DNA of 64,000 bases from Methylobrevis albus (GTDB lineage Bacteria; Pseudomonadota; Alphaproteobacteria; Rhizobiales; Pleomorphomonadaceae), in the NCBI RefSeq assembly GCF_015904235.1, contig NZ_JADZLT010000049.1:248001-312000 (forward strand), given 5' to 3'. A program made the position numbers and the translations under genes. The notes beneath the pieces were generated by a model. It ran no database searches. It had not been told where the DNA came from and was given only the letters and a program-made list of their open reading frames with translations. Below, piece after piece: positions 9,993 to 19,954 of the stretch; position 1 is the first letter of the stretch, and every line of letters begins with the position of its first letter.

Positions 9993-10148
9993 CCCCTCTC
10001 CCTGTCCCTCCCCCACAAGGGGGGAGGGGACGCAGGAGGTGAGGCTACCGCGGTCACCCACGCTGTGCCCCGGCACGACGATCGTTTTGCGAAAGCCCCA
10101 TCGCCCATCGTCCCCTCCCCCCTTGTGGGGGAGGGACAGGGAGAGGGG
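9993..10148. repeat. Perfect 38-bp inverted repeat pair
   Basis: Positions 9993-10030 and 10111-10148 are exact reverse complements over all 38 bases, separated by 80 bp. Each arm is itself an imperfect hairpin (CCCTCCCCCACAAGGGGGGAGGG-like core). The pair occupies the 426-bp gap between the hypothetical gene and asd; nothing else is seen there except the asd terminator. This resembles the palindromic intergenic elements common in Rhizobiales genomes, possibly moved as a non-autonomous unit. Confidence 0.85.
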
Positions 10149-10196
10149 TGGGGCCGCACGGCACACCCCCACCAGCCCAGCGCCAATCACGCCCGC

Positions 10197-10235
10197 ATAT
10201 AAAAAAGGGGCGCGGCCACCGTCGCGGCCGCGCCC
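10197..10235 (-). terminator. Intrinsic terminator of asd
   Basis: A 10-bp perfect stem (10208-10217 with 10226-10235, GGGCGCGGCC / GGCCGCGCCC, 8-nt loop) is followed on the minus strand by a T-run (TTTTTTATA). It sits 32 nt past the asd stop and is a textbook Rho-independent terminator. Confidence 0.85.
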
Positions 10236-10266
10236 TCGCATCAGTCCATCAAACTCTTGCGTCCGC

Positions 10267-11298
10267 TCAGGCGGCCTTCGCCGGCTTGATCAGGCCGCGG
10301 TTCACCAGCACTTCGGCGATCTGCACCGCGTTGAGCGCGGCGCCCTTGCGCAGGTTGTCGGCGACCACCCAGAGGGCGAGGCCGTTCTCGACGGTCGGGT
10401 CTTCGCGGATGCGGCTGATGTAGGTGGCGTCCTCGCCGGTCGCCTCGTAGGGGGTGACGTAGCCGCCGGGCTCGCGCTTGTCGATGACGAGGCAGCCGGG
10501 CGACTCGCGCAGGATGTCGCGCGCCTCGTCGGCGGAGATCGGGTTCTCGAACTCGATGTTGACCGATTCCGAATGCGAGACGAACACCGGCACGCGCACG
10601 CAGGTGGCGGTGAGCTTGATCTTCGGATCGAGGATCTTCTTCGTTTCCGCCATCATCTTCCACTCTTCCTTGGTGAAGCCGTCTTCCATGAAGACGTCGA
10701 TCTGGGGAATGAGGTTGAAGGCGATGCGGGCCGGGAAGGTCTTGGTCTCGACCGGGTCGGAGACGAAGATCGCGCGGGTCTGCTGGAACAGCTCGTCCAT
10801 CGCTTCCTTGCCGGCGCCGGAGACCGACTGGTAGGTCGAGACCACGACGCGCTTGATCGTCGCCTTGTCGTGCAGCGGCTTCAGCGCCACGACGAGCTGG
10901 GCGGTCGAGCAGTTCGGGTTGGCGATGATGTTCTTCTTCGAGAAGCCGGTGATCGCGTCGGCGTTCACTTCCGGCACGATCAGCGGCACGTCCGGATCCA
11001 TGCGGAAGGCGGAGGAGTTGTCGATCACGACGCAGCCGGCGGCGGCGATCTTCGGCGACCACTGCTTCGAGGTCTCGCCGCCCGCCGACATCAGGCAGAT
11101 GTCGATGGTCGAGAAGTCGACGAACTCGAGCGCCTGCACCTTGAGCGTCCGGTCGCCGAAGGAGACTTCGCGCCCGAGGCTGCGCCGCGAGGCGACGGCG
11201 ATGACTTCGTCGGCCGGGAAGCCGCGCTCGGCGAGGATGGAGAGCATTTCCCGGCCCACGTTGCCCGTGGCGCCGACGATGGCGACCTTGTAGCCCAT
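10267..11298 (-). CDS. asd: Aspartate-semialdehyde dehydrogenase
   Basis: Asd (343 aa, normal length) reduces beta-aspartyl phosphate to aspartate semialdehyde with NADPH, the shared step toward lysine, diaminopimelate, methionine, threonine and isoleucine. Visible evidence: an N-terminal Rossmann motif VAIVGATGNVGREML, the phosphate-binding region around SAGGETS, and the catalytic cysteine C130 in ANPNCSTAQLV. An AAGGA-like ribosome site precedes ATG 11298. It is a single-gene unit with a strong terminator downstream. A Thr-rich short ORF lies 129 nt upstream on the same strand (see separate entry), which may make this gene attenuation-controlled. Confidence 0.96.
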   Translation of the reverse strand: MGYKVAIVGATGNVGREMLSILAERGFPADEVIAVASRRSLGREVSFGDRTLKVQALEFVDFSTIDICLMSAGGETSKQWSPKIAAAGCVVIDNSSAFRMDPDVPLIVPEVNADAITGFSKKNIIANPNCSTAQLVVALKPLHDKATIKRVVVSTYQSVSGAGKEAMDELFQQTRAIFVSDPVETKTFPARIAFNLIPQIDVFMEDGFTKEEWKMMAETKKILDPKIKLTATCVRVPVFVSHSESVNIEFENPISADEARDILRESPGCLVIDKREPGGYVTPYEATGEDATYISRIREDPTVENGLALWVVADNLRKGAALNAVQIAEVLVNRGLIKPAKAA

Positions 11299-11427
11299 GA
11301 TTTTGAGATCCTTCAGGATGATGACCGTCTGATCTCCCCGCCCGGCACGTTTCGGCGGGTTCGGGCGAACCGCCGCACGCTCCCCCTCAGGACCCGGGGG
11401 AGACTGGTGCGGGTCGGAGAGGGTCGA

Positions 11428-11550
11428 TCACGTCGTGGTCGTTTTCGTCGTGGCGATCGTCTTCGTGCGCATGGCGAGACCGTCGCGGCGCGAGGCACCG
11501 GCGCGGGTCGGGACAATGCGGCAGAAGGAAAACAGGGCCACGGCGACCAT
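11428..11550 (-). CDS. Thr-rich leader peptide upstream of asd (candidate attenuator)
   Basis: A short ORF on the asd strand ends in MRTKTIATTKTTTT: 8 of the last 14 codons are Thr and one is Ile. The shortest version runs 11428-11472 (14 aa). A 40-aa version starts at ATG 11550, with AGAGG just before it. Between its stop and asd lie two hairpins: a 7-bp stem at 11380-11402 and a roughly 10-bp stem at 11353-11375. Threonine and isoleucine are end products of the pathway asd feeds, so ribosome stalling here would make regulatory sense, as in enterobacterial thrL. No U-run follows either hairpin, so any attenuation would have to be Rho- or translation-linked. Function is inference. Confidence 0.5.
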   Translation of the reverse strand: MVAVALFSFCRIVPTRAGASRRDGLAMRTKTIATTKTTTT

Positions 11551-11708
11551 TCCTCTCGAACGGGCGATGCTATGGGCGAGGACGCCGGCAAAGTCAACGC
11601 AAATGCGCCAATTCCCGCGGCGCGGATGTAGGATCGGCGGACCGTAAACCGGGGCGACGGCGGGATGGCGCGCGCCGCGCGGCAGGTCAGGCGGGGGAGG
11701 GACGACCA

Positions 11709-12320
11709 ATGATCAAGAACTGGATCGGCACGGTCCGATCGAAGGGCAAGCTCAGGGTGGCGGCCGAAGGTCTTTCGGGGGGAGCCTGGGGGACGATCTT
11801 CGACAAGGCGCTGAAGAACTTCAATCAGCTGATGAAGGACAAGGGCATCAACCTCGAACTGGTGGCGACGACCAAGGAAGCGCCGGCGGCGGATGTCACC
11901 GTGCGCAGCGCGGCGAAGCAGGCGAGCTTCAACTACTCCGGCGGCAGTTATTCCAAGGCCTTCGACGGCAACGGCAAGCACGGCCTCACCGTCCAGCTTT
12001 CCGATTCCATCACCAAGGAGATCACCGAGGCGCATATCTTCGTGCCGGCGACGCCGCGGATCACGTCGTCGGATCCGAAATCGCGACTGCTCGGTGCCGA
12101 CGGATGTCTCTTCATCCTCGTGCACGAGCTGATCCACGCCGCCGGCCTCGACAACGACGAGCACACCCTCGACGACGTGTTCTGCTATCCGGGCGAGCTC
12201 GTCGAGGGCAAGACCGCCGCCGACGACAAGTTGCAGCCGTGGGGCGGCCTCGGCAAGCCGATGCCGCCGTTCGTACTCTCCTCGAAGACCATCGCCAGCC
12301 TGCAGCAGGCCTGGCCCTGA
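11709..12320 (+). CDS. Small metzincin-like zinc metallopeptidase
   Basis: A 203-aa protein with a full metzincin zinc motif HELIHAAGLDNDEH (HExxHxxGxxxxxH, about residues 138-151). The upstream part fits a matrixin-type fold: a long helix (WGTIFDKALKNFNQLM), a beta strand (INLELVAT) and a central ADVTVR strand. I see no clear Met-turn after the zinc site and no signal peptide, so it is either cytoplasmic, exported another way, or an effector. It is divergent from asd and convergent with the DUF1963 gene. The peptidase call rests on the motif; the substrate is unknown. Confidence 0.6.
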   Translation: MIKNWIGTVRSKGKLRVAAEGLSGGAWGTIFDKALKNFNQLMKDKGINLELVATTKEAPAADVTVRSAAKQASFNYSGGSYSKAFDGNGKHGLTVQLSDSITKEITEAHIFVPATPRITSSDPKSRLLGADGCLFILVHELIHAAGLDNDEHTLDDVFCYPGELVEGKTAADDKLQPWGGLGKPMPPFVLSSKTIASLQQAWP

Positions 12321-12356
12321 GGGGGCGGCAGGGACCGGTCTGAAGGTGGTGGCCGT

Positions 12357-12375
12357 CGCCGTCGTCAAGACGGCG
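12357..12375. terminator. Hairpin between convergent genes
   Basis: A perfect 7-bp stem (CGCCGTC / GACGGCG, loop GTCAA) lies in the 63-nt gap between the metzincin-like gene and the DUF1963 gene. No U-run is present on either side, so it is only a possible bidirectional end. Confidence 0.3.
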
Positions 12376-12383
12376 CGGTCGGC

Positions 12384-13652
12384 TCAGTTCGACATATTGA
12401 CGATGATCTTGTCGAACCGGCCGGCCGCAAGGTCTGCCTTCTTGATCGTGACGACGAGATCATCGACATCGCCAAAAACCCAGCCGAGCAACTGGCTGCT
12501 CGGCAGTTCGAGCAGGATGACATCGACGGCGGGATCGAAGCCGTCCACATAGTTGGTCGGCTGATCGCCCATCGATGCCATTTCATGCGCGGCGACGTCT
12601 CGCCAGAGCGCCTCGAAGTGATTGCGGACGGCCGGTGGCAGCGCCTCCGGCGCCTCGACGTAGAGGTGCTTCGCGCGGTCGAAGCGCAGCATCTCGTTGT
12701 AATAGTTCCACATCAGCGTTTCGCTGTTCTGCAGGGTCAGCGGAACCGGCCCGCTTGGCGTCATGTGTTCGACTGCCGCGAGCTCCCGCATCACTCGATC
12801 GATGGTCGCGTTCGGTGCAAGTCCTGATGCCGACTCGGCGCGTGCGCGGCCGGCAATCTCCCTGACAGCGGTCAGCGCCCGCGGTACCACCGGTTCCCGT
12901 CGTTGGAGAAACTCGATCCGGGACACGAGAGAGGCGGCTTCCGCCTGTAATGCAGAAAGATCGGGCGACGACCCGGTGGCTGCCGCCGTTGCCATCTTGT
13001 CGTCAATATCGGCAAGCTTCCGCCGGAGATCTGGCTCCGCGTCGGAAGCCGCGAACTTCGACAGGTTCAATTCCGCAAAATCGAGCATTTCCAGCAGCGT
13101 CTGCCAGTCGAATGGGCGATACGCCGGATCCGCGACATCATAGCCGGATTTGAGAAGTTCCCACGACCGTTTGCTGAAGCCGGGCTTGCGCGCGTATGGA
13201 TCGCCTTCACACACCGCTACGAGATCGGCTGGCCAGTACGGGTGAGCCCGCTTCGGTCCGTGGGCCTGTTTCCGGAACAACAGCGCATGGTACCAACAAT
13301 TCGCCCAGTCATCCTGGTCATCGCACCACTCCGGCGCGGTGCGACGGGTGCCGAGTTCGAGAGTATGCAAAACCCACATCTCGGTCTCGGACGGATCGAT
13401 ATAGGCGACCTCCGTTGGATTGATGAAGAAGAGCAGCCAACCATCGCGCGGTCCAAGCCCTTCCCAAAGGCCGGCAGGCAGGTCGGCGCAACAGATCTGG
13501 CAGAGGAAACGCGCGGGTCGCCGGCCGACGGGCCACTCGACATCGTGGGGCAGAGACGGGCGTCCGCCGAGCCAGCTGCGGGCGTCCTCCCCGTCGCGAA
13601 GCGGGATCTGCGGCATTATCCGGACCACGACGGGTGGAGTAGCGATGCTCAT
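12384..13652 (-). CDS. DUF1963 (YwqG-like) domain protein
   Basis: A 422-aa soluble protein with hallmarks of the DUF1963/YwqG family: RSWLGGRPSLPHDVEWP and then FLCQICCADLP...GLGPRDGWLLFFIN near the N-terminus, and LLGWVFGDVDDLVVTIKKADLAAGRF at the C-terminus. A helical, partly coiled segment (about residues 175-275) is inserted between these two halves. Family function is unknown; members are often found beside toxin or signalling genes, sometimes as immunity proteins. It has two Cys in FLCQICC and no signal peptide. It stands alone downstream of acnA on the same strand. Confidence 0.7.
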   Translation of the reverse strand: MSIATPPVVVRIMPQIPLRDGEDARSWLGGRPSLPHDVEWPVGRRPARFLCQICCADLPAGLWEGLGPRDGWLLFFINPTEVAYIDPSETEMWVLHTLELGTRRTAPEWCDDQDDWANCWYHALLFRKQAHGPKRAHPYWPADLVAVCEGDPYARKPGFSKRSWELLKSGYDVADPAYRPFDWQTLLEMLDFAELNLSKFAASDAEPDLRRKLADIDDKMATAAATGSSPDLSALQAEAASLVSRIEFLQRREPVVPRALTAVREIAGRARAESASGLAPNATIDRVMRELAAVEHMTPSGPVPLTLQNSETLMWNYYNEMLRFDRAKHLYVEAPEALPPAVRNHFEALWRDVAAHEMASMGDQPTNYVDGFDPAVDVILLELPSSQLLGWVFGDVDDLVVTIKKADLAAGRFDKIIVNMSN

Positions 13653-13763
13653 CGTTGCAACCGGCTAGGGAAAACCGGACGATTTCAGCAGTTTCGGCAT
13701 CGACGCACCGGCACGATCGTTGAGGCCTGCCCGCGTGCGCTGATCCTGTGCCTGCCGAGTTCC

Positions 13764-13797
13764 GGGGAAGCCGGCACAACTGTCTACCGGCTTCCCC
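13764..13797 (-). terminator. Hairpin downstream of acnA
   Basis: A perfect 11-bp stem (GGGGAAGCCGG / CCGGCTTCCCC) with a 12-nt loop lies 31 nt past the acnA stop. The T-rich tail (GTTCTTTTCC) is on the plus side; on the minus strand there is no U-run, so for acnA it may act as a 3' stabiliser or Rho-dependent end. Confidence 0.5.
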
Positions 13798-13827
13798 GTT
13801 CTTTTCCGCCGCAACCGGCGCCAGCCG

Positions 13828-16533
<2,706 letters not shown>

Positions 16534-17425
16534 GGCGGAGATTTCCTCGCGGTTGGCGGCGGCAGGCCGATAGGGTCGGATGGGATGGCGACGTGGTGCG
16601 GCCGCGTCGTCGCGCTCTCCATCCGAAACGCGTCACCGGGCGGGCGCCCGGAGGAGCGGATGACGGTTTCGGCCGCTGTCGCGCCGGCCTTGGGCCGGAC
16701 GATCGTTGGCTTGTCCGCGGCCGGCCGGGCCGTGCGGACGACCCCGAGTCTATAGGGAATTTTGCACTGCAATGCCAGCATCGGAGCCGCCGCAAAACGG
16801 CTCAGACTGGATTTCTTCCAATTTATGTGCACGGCCGCCGGGATGGCGCGACGGCTGGTGCGGACGCGGCGCCGCCGCCGCGCAAGGCGGCCGCGGGCGG
16901 ATTCGCGCCGATCGTGACGGGCGGCGGCGTGAGCGCGCTATTCCGGGCGGAGCGTTACGCAAGAGGATCGGCCGGACGCCCGCCGCGGCGGCGAGGGCCG
17001 GGGGTTTTGCGCTGCAACACGCGAGGCCGAGGGCGGGCCGGCCGCCGCAGGCGTGCGGAGGACAGGAGTGTCCAGCGGAGTGCACGTCGCGTGGCGGAGG
17101 AGGCGTTTCCCTCCCCCCCTCCGTCGTCATTGCCGGGCTTGACCCGGCCACCCAATGGCCGTGCCGCTCGGCCTTAGTCATCGGGTCGAAAAACGCCGCG
17201 ATCAGAGCGCCCCGACGTCGCTCGCCGCGAGGCTAGTGGGTCGCCGGGTCAAGCCCGGCGATGACGATCGAGGGGGAGTTGCCCGGCGGAGCGGCACCCC
17301 CCGGAGAGGGGGAGCCGCGCGGCGGAGGGGTGTCGCGGGGCGGAGGGGGCGTTACCCGCGCGCGCAATCTCTCCATGGTCCTTGCCGCGCCAGGCCCCGC
17401 CGAACCGGCAAATACTCTCGCCCGC
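16534..17425. other. Gene-free gap between acnA and the T2SS cluster
   Basis: No convincing gene is seen over about 890 nt. The acnA promoter should lie here; an 11-bp dyad TTGCACTGCAA is at 16762-16772 with TATAG-like bases beside it, which is suggestive only. The rest is GC-rich and contains the inverted repeat pair listed separately. Confidence 0.5.
17125..17266. repeat. Inverted pair of the alphaproteobacterial GCCGGGCTTGACCCGG repeat
   Basis: Arms at 17125-17154 and 17237-17266 are reverse complements with 28 of 30 bases matching. The core GCCGGGCTTGACCCGGC is a partial palindrome widely dispersed in alphaproteobacterial intergenic DNA. A third, partial copy (GTCAAGCCCGGCGATGACG) lies at 41119-41137 in this window. 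Confidence 0.8.
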
Positions 17426-18100
17426 TCACCAGTCGCTGGCGGGATCGGGCTGGTCGGCTTCTTCGCTCCAGTCGTCGTCGACGGTGCCGTCCTCCGGGCT
17501 GTCGCCGGGGGCGCGCCATCCGCTGCCGGGCGGCGGGCGGTCGAAGGCGTCGCCGGGGCCGGCCCCCGGCGGCGCCGGCTCGCCCGGCACGAAGATGCGC
17601 AGTTCCTGGCTTTCCGTGCCGTCCTCGAGGCGGATGTGGTCGGCGGCGACGGCGGCGAGCCGCCAGCGGCCGAGGCTTTCGCCGAGGCGCAGCGACGTCA
17701 CCGTGCCGGCGTCGAGATCGCGCACCACGGCAAAGGCGGTCGGTCCCGCCTCGACGATGCCGACGAGCGCGAGGTTCGGCGGCGGCTCGGGCATCGGCTC
17801 CTCGGGTTCCGGCTCGACGTAGGCCGGTTCCTCGATCACCTCTTCGACGAACGGCGGCGGCGGTCGCCGTGTCGGCGAGAACAGCGGGCGGTCGCGGAAA
17901 CCGGCGAGGTCGTCCGCGCCGAACGCCGCCAGCGGATTGAGCAGCAGCAGGTCGGCGGCGTCGGCGGCGTCCGCCCCGTCGCCGGCGGGCTCGGTGTCCT
18001 GCGCGCGCGCAGCAAGGCTCGAGAGCAGGGCGAGGACGAGGACCGCGGCCGCGGCGGCGCGGACGGTCCGGAAGGGGGAGAGCCTTCGCGGCATCGTCAT
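17426..18100 (-). CDS. Type II secretion GspC/GspN-like inner-membrane protein
   Basis: A 224-aa protein with an N-terminal export/membrane segment (AAAAAVLVLALLSSLAARAQ), the phrase FRDRPLFSPTRRPPPP, a Pro/Glu-rich linker, then a small beta domain (about residues 105-165: LALVGIVEAGPTAFAVV...LRLGESLGRWRLAAV) that resembles the homology region of GspC/PilP. The C-terminal tail is acidic and Pro-rich. Rhizobiales annotations call such proteins GspN or GspC-like; I cannot choose between them. It ends the leftward half of the secretion operon, 4-nt overlapped with gspM (ATGACG start at 18100). Confidence 0.65.
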   Translation of the reverse strand: MTMPRRLSPFRTVRAAAAAVLVLALLSSLAARAQDTEPAGDGADAADAADLLLLNPLAAFGADDLAGFRDRPLFSPTRRPPPPFVEEVIEEPAYVEPEPEEPMPEPPPNLALVGIVEAGPTAFAVVRDLDAGTVTSLRLGESLGRWRLAAVAADHIRLEDGTESQELRIFVPGEPAPPGAGPGDAFDRPPPGSGWRAPGDSPEDGTVDDDWSEEADQPDPASDW

Positions 18101-18693
18101 GGCGCCGCCGCTTTCCAGTGCGCGCCGATCACGAGGTCGACCCGCAGCAGCGGATCGGCGTCGTCGTCGGCGCCGGTGCGGGAGAGGCGGCGGATCTGCA
18201 GCTGTTCGACGGTGAGCAGCGGCAGGCCGCCCTCGATGGCGGTGAGCAGGGCGAGCAGGTCGGCGTTGGCGGCGTCGAGGCTGACGCGGAGCTGGACGGT
18301 CTCGTCGGTGGGCGCGGCGGCCCCGGCGGGCGCGGCGCGGCTGAGGTCGACGAAGCGGTCGAGCGGCTGCGTCTCGATCAGCCGCACGCCGGCGGCGTCG
18401 GTGAGGCGGATCACCAGTTGCTGCAGGGTGGCGGCGGCAAGTTCCGGGGTCGGCGCGGCAAGGTAGATCGCGCCGGTGTCGATCTGCCGGCCCTCGCCGC
18501 TGATCGCGGCGGCGAGGCGGCGCTGCAGCTGCGCCACGGTGGCGGCCTGGCGCGCGGCGAGCACCCCGGTCGCCTCGGCCTGCAGCAGGAGCCCGCCGGC
18601 GGCGGCGAACAGCGCCAGCGGCACGCCGATGAAGACGAGCACCGCGAGCGCGCGCAAGGTCCGTCCGGCGGGGGCGGCGGGCGCGGGGGTCAC
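18097..18693 (-). CDS. gspM: Type II secretion assembly protein GspM
   Basis: A 198-aa bitopic protein: a short cytoplasmic N-terminus, one membrane segment (TLRALAVLVFIGVPLALFAA, about residues 11-35), a helical stretch (QAATVAQLQRRLAAA), then a ferredoxin-like periplasmic domain (about residues 100-190) typical of the GspM_b subfamily. GspM pairs with GspL in the inner-membrane platform. GTG 18693 overlaps the gspL stop as GTGA. Sequence divergence in this family is high, so the call relies on topology plus position between gspL and gspN/C. Confidence 0.78.
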   Translation of the reverse strand: MTPAPAAPAGRTLRALAVLVFIGVPLALFAAAGGLLLQAEATGVLAARQAATVAQLQRRLAAAISGEGRQIDTGAIYLAAPTPELAAATLQQLVIRLTDAAGVRLIETQPLDRFVDLSRAAPAGAAAPTDETVQLRVSLDAANADLLALLTAIEGGLPLLTVEQLQIRRLSRTGADDDADPLLRVDLVIGAHWKAAAP

Positions 18694-19778
18694 GGGGCGC
18701 CTCCCGCCGGGACGCTGCCGGCATAGGGGTCGCCGGCCACCGGCTCGGCCGCGGCATCCGCGCCGCCAACGCGCCGGGCGGCGATGTCGAAGCTGTAGCG
18801 GCCGTCCTCGCCGCGGGCGACGGGGGCGGAGAACCGCACGTTCTCCAGTGCCGGGTCGGCGTCGATGCGCGCGATCAGCGCCGCGGCATCGCCGGCGCTG
18901 CCGACGAGGCGGACGTCCTCGGCGCGGATGTCGAGCTCGTTGAGGAAGGTGTCGTCGGGCAGGGCGCGGGCGATCCGGTCGACCAGCGTCACCCCGGATG
19001 TCTCGGGCCGGCGCGCGGCGATGATCGCGAGCGCCCGGGCCTCGCCGTCGCCGGCGCCGAGGGTGCGGCCGAGGGCCGCGCGCTGGGCGGCGAAGCGGCG
19101 CTCGACCGCGGCGAGCTCCTCCTGCCGTTCGCCGTGATACCAGAATGCGGCCGAGACCGCGGCGATGCCGGCGATCCAGAGCACGGCGAGCAGCCGGGCC
19201 GAGGTGCGGCGCAGGCGGCTGCGGGCGAGACTGCGCGTGCCGCGCAGCAGGTCGATCGGGGCGGGCGTTTCGGGCGCGCCGGCGACGGCGGCGAGCCGGG
19301 TCGGGCGAAAGCCGGCGGCCTCGGCGCGGGCCAGCGCCGCGTCGGCGATCGTGCGCGAGGTGGCCTGGACGTCGACGGCGATGGTGCCGGCCGGGGCGTC
19401 GGCGGCGGGGTCGGCGACGGCATAGCCGTAGACCACCTTCTCCGGCGGCCAGGGGGTGAGCCGGTCGAGCCGGTGCTCGACGATGGCGCCGAGATAGTCG
19501 CGCGCGGCGGCGGGCAGGTGCAGCCGCTGGCCGACGGCGACGGCGGGATCGAGGCGGAGTTCCACCGGGCGCAGCCGGTCGGCGCGGCGCGGGCCGGCGT
19601 TGTCGGCGCGGCGGCGGGCGGTGGCGCCGTCGACGTCGAACACCGCGGGCGGGCCGCTGCCGTCGTCGGCGAGCACGATGCGCCGCCGCGGCTCCCGGCC
19701 GCCGACCAGCGGCGCGACCGCATCGACGAAGGCTTCGTGCAGGCGCTGGAGCTGCGCGGCGGCGGATCCGAATTGCAA
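18690..19778 (-). CDS. gspL: Type II secretion platform protein GspL (PilN-type)
   Basis: GspL (362 aa) recruits the ATPase GspE to the membrane. Visible: an actin-like cytoplasmic domain with the family phrase HRLDRLTPWPPEKVVYGYAV, one membrane segment (LLAVLWIAGIAAVSAAFWY, about residues 195-215), and a PilN-like periplasmic domain (TLVDRIARALPDDTFLNELDI). The first codon in the long frame is TTG at 19778; a more upstream start is possible because the GspL N-terminus often begins with a few more residues. It leads a gspL-gspM-gspN/C unit with overlapping ends. Confidence 0.85.
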   Translation of the reverse strand: MQFGSAAAQLQRLHEAFVDAVAPLVGGREPRRRIVLADDGSGPPAVFDVDGATARRRADNAGPRRADRLRPVELRLDPAVAVGQRLHLPAAARDYLGAIVEHRLDRLTPWPPEKVVYGYAVADPAADAPAGTIAVDVQATSRTIADAALARAEAAGFRPTRLAAVAGAPETPAPIDLLRGTRSLARSRLRRTSARLLAVLWIAGIAAVSAAFWYHGERQEELAAVERRFAAQRAALGRTLGAGDGEARALAIIAARRPETSGVTLVDRIARALPDDTFLNELDIRAEDVRLVGSAGDAAALIARIDADPALENVRFSAPVARGEDGRYSFDIAARRVGGADAAAEPVAGDPYAGSVPAGGAP

Positions 19779-19954
19779 AGGCGGACGATCCTCGTGCCGG
19801 CTGCGGGACGTCGCCGCCGCGGGTGGCGGTCCGCGCCGGCGCGCGGGTTGGCGCGCCGGCAGGTTGCCTCGCCGCGAAGGGTAGTCGCGGCGAGGCGCGC
19901 GTCAAGTCCGGCGTCGGCTTCCGTGACGGGCCACCACGGCAGGGCCCGTCGCCG

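Noticed and set aside
16750..17181. Minus-strand 143-aa open frame upstream of acnA
   Set aside because: It spans the intergenic palindrome and has no protein-like conservation pattern.
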